A stretch of 64,000 bases of DNA from Syntrophaceae bacterium (GTDB taxonomy: Bacteria > Desulfobacterota > Syntrophia > Syntrophales > Smithellaceae): positions 62,001-126,000 of the forward strand of contig JAHDKI010000029.1 in the NCBI GenBank assembly GCA_018436925.1, read 5' to 3'. The notes beneath the pieces are model-generated. The model had not been told where the DNA came from. It saw only the letters and a program-made list of their open reading frames with translations, and searched no databases. Made by a program: the position numbers and the translations under genes. Numbering within the stretch: position 1 is the first letter of the stretch; every line of letters starts with the position of its first letter. This document shows positions 63,070 to 64,000 of this stretch, in pieces.

Positions 63070-64000
63070 AAGAAATTATCGGGACGAGCAACACCTATCT
63101 GGATATCGACCTCACCAACAAAACCTGGAAGGTTCATCAGGCGTCAACAGAGGATCTCAAAAATTATCTGGGCGGCAAAGGGCTGGGCATTAAAATTTTC
63201 TATGACCGGTTGAAAGACAGGCTGGCGGATGTCGATCCGCTGGGCCCGGAGAATCTGCTGATCTTTGCCAACGGCGTTCTGCTCACCACCGGAGCGCCCT
63301 GCTCCGCGCGCTTTGAAGTTATCACCAAATCGCCGCTGACCGGCTATATGGTGGCCTCGTCATGCGGCGGCCCTTTCGGCGAAGCCTGCAAAACAGCCGG
63401 TTGGGACGGTGTCATTCTTACCGGCCGCGCGGAGACGCCGGTGGTCATTCGCTTTGACGACAAGGAAGTCGTCTTTGAGGATGCAGGCGATCTCTGGGGG
63501 GCGGGAACCCATCAAACCCAGGACCGCCTGCGCATGACGCCGAAGGACGGGGCGGCGGTGATCGGACCGGCGGGAGAACATCAAGTCCTTTATGCCAATA
63601 TTTGCTCCGGGCACCGCTTTGTCGGCCGCGGCGGCATCGGCGCGGTGATGGGCGCTAAAAATCTCAAAGCCATTGTGGCCCGGGGCAAGGCATACAAATG
63701 CGTGCCGGTCAATCGCGAGAAATTCGACAAGACGGTGAAAAAAGCCCAAAAGCACATCCTACGGAGCCCTTTCACAAAAGGCTACAAAGCTTACGGAACC
63801 AATATGAATACGCGATACGGCATCGCCAGCGGATTCTCGCCGGTGCGAAACTTCCGCGACCGCTTCAGCCCCAAAACCGAAGCCATCACGGGTGAAGCCA
63901 TGGCGGCGAAATACAAGACGAGGCACTCCACCTGCCGCTATTGCTCGATTCTCTGCGGCCATAAGGGAATGTATCCCGACGGAAGGATGCGGCAGATTCC
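63066..64000 (+). CDS. Aldehyde:ferredoxin oxidoreductase, N-terminal part (cut by window end)
   Basis: About 311 residues of a tungstopterin oxidoreductase, open at the right edge. The AOR N-terminal domain is complete (YLGGKGLGIKIFYDRL, SPLTGYMVASSCGGPFG, GRGGIGAVMGAKNLKAI) and the cluster motif begins with Cys290, Cys293 and Cys297 (CRYCSILC), the usual C-x2-C-x3-C. It oxidises an aldehyde, or in reverse reduces an acid, with the four-cluster ferredoxin encoded just upstream and overlapping it by 4 bases. Being divergent from dsrA, it may share its regulation. Confidence 0.93.
   Translation, partial: MKEIIGTSNTYLDIDLTNKTWKVHQASTEDLKNYLGGKGLGIKIFYDRLKDRLADVDPLGPENLLIFANGVLLTTGAPCSARFEVITKSPLTGYMVASSCGGPFGEACKTAGWDGVILTGRAETPVVIRFDDKEVVFEDAGDLWGAGTHQTQDRLRMTPKDGAAVIGPAGEHQVLYANICSGHRFVGRGGIGAVMGAKNLKAIVARGKAYKCVPVNREKFDKTVKKAQKHILRSPFTKGYKAYGTNMNTRYGIASGFSPVRNFRDRFSPKTEAITGEAMAAKYKTRHSTCRYCSILCGHKGMYPDGRMRQI

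Overview
The window reads as a chromosomal segment of an anaerobic, sulfite-reducing member of the Desulfobacterota (former Deltaproteobacteria). The main evidence is a complete reductive-type dissimilatory sulfite reductase locus (dsrA, dsrB, dsrD, a CobB/DsrN amidase, dsrC, two DsrMK-type modules, dsrJ, dsrO, dsrP). It is supported by tungsten aldehyde:ferredoxin oxidoreductases, methylmalonyl-CoA pathway genes, an orphan sodium-pump decarboxylase pair, CoA transferases and many PAS-type signalling proteins. DsrD is present and I see no dsrE/F/H or dsrL, which favours the reductive direction. sat, apr and qmo are not in the window, so sulfate activation cannot be judged here. Rank below phylum cannot be set from this sequence alone. 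No rRNA, tRNA, CRISPR array, transposase or integrase was seen.

Layout: 1-633 is non-coding and repeat-rich. 634-4750 (minus) holds a UPF0149/SEC-C protein, a WYL regulator and a long AOR. 4986-9398 (plus) is exosortase, PrsK and PrsR. 9586-12079 (minus) holds a 2-hydroxyacid dehydrogenase and a two-domain flavoprotein. mutY, bacterioferritin, a crotonase, a PAS-GGDEF protein, a universal stress protein and an acyl-CoA ligase follow to 18545. 18861-25043 holds an amphi-Trp/PHP pair, an SMP-30 protein, an OYE-type reductase and a large hybrid histidine kinase. 25284-29502 holds a PlsC acyltransferase and a MoxR ATPase / VWA protein / acyl-CoA dehydrogenase operon. 29747-31276 is a sodium-pump gamma/beta pair whose beta subunit carries an embedded biotinyl-like domain without its lysine. 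32417-39133 holds a CoA transferase, an SDR, and the methylmalonyl-CoA mutase, MeaB and epimerase genes.

The most interesting part is 39998-62182. Twenty genes run in the same (minus) direction with mostly tiny gaps or 4-base overlaps: dsrA-dsrB-dsrD-cobB/dsrN-dsrC, dsrM-like/dsrK-like, dsrM-dsrK-dsrJ-dsrO-dsrP, CoA-disulfide reductase-rhodanese, ackA, xsc, an SDR, a second ThDP enzyme, an MFS carrier, a zinc alcohol dehydrogenase and a small unknown protein. Xsc splits sulfoacetaldehyde with phosphate into sulfite and acetyl phosphate. Acetate kinase, 66 bases upstream, would turn the acetyl phosphate into ATP and acetate, and the Dsr proteins would reduce the sulfite to sulfide. I therefore read the block as a candidate single-locus organosulfonate-respiration system, in which the carrier, the two dehydrogenases and the extra ThDP enzyme would import a C2/C3 sulfonate and turn it into sulfoacetaldehyde. 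The family identities are well supported by the sequence; the joined pathway and its substrate are inference.

Divergent from dsrA, a four-cluster ferredoxin and a second AOR (cut by the right edge) are translationally coupled. Intergenic DNA carries several repeat families: arrays with a 7-base period at five places, a palindromic element of about 128 bp inside the dsr locus, a 10-bp inverted repeat between dsrK and dsrJ, and short GGAACGGT/ACCGTTCC palindromes.
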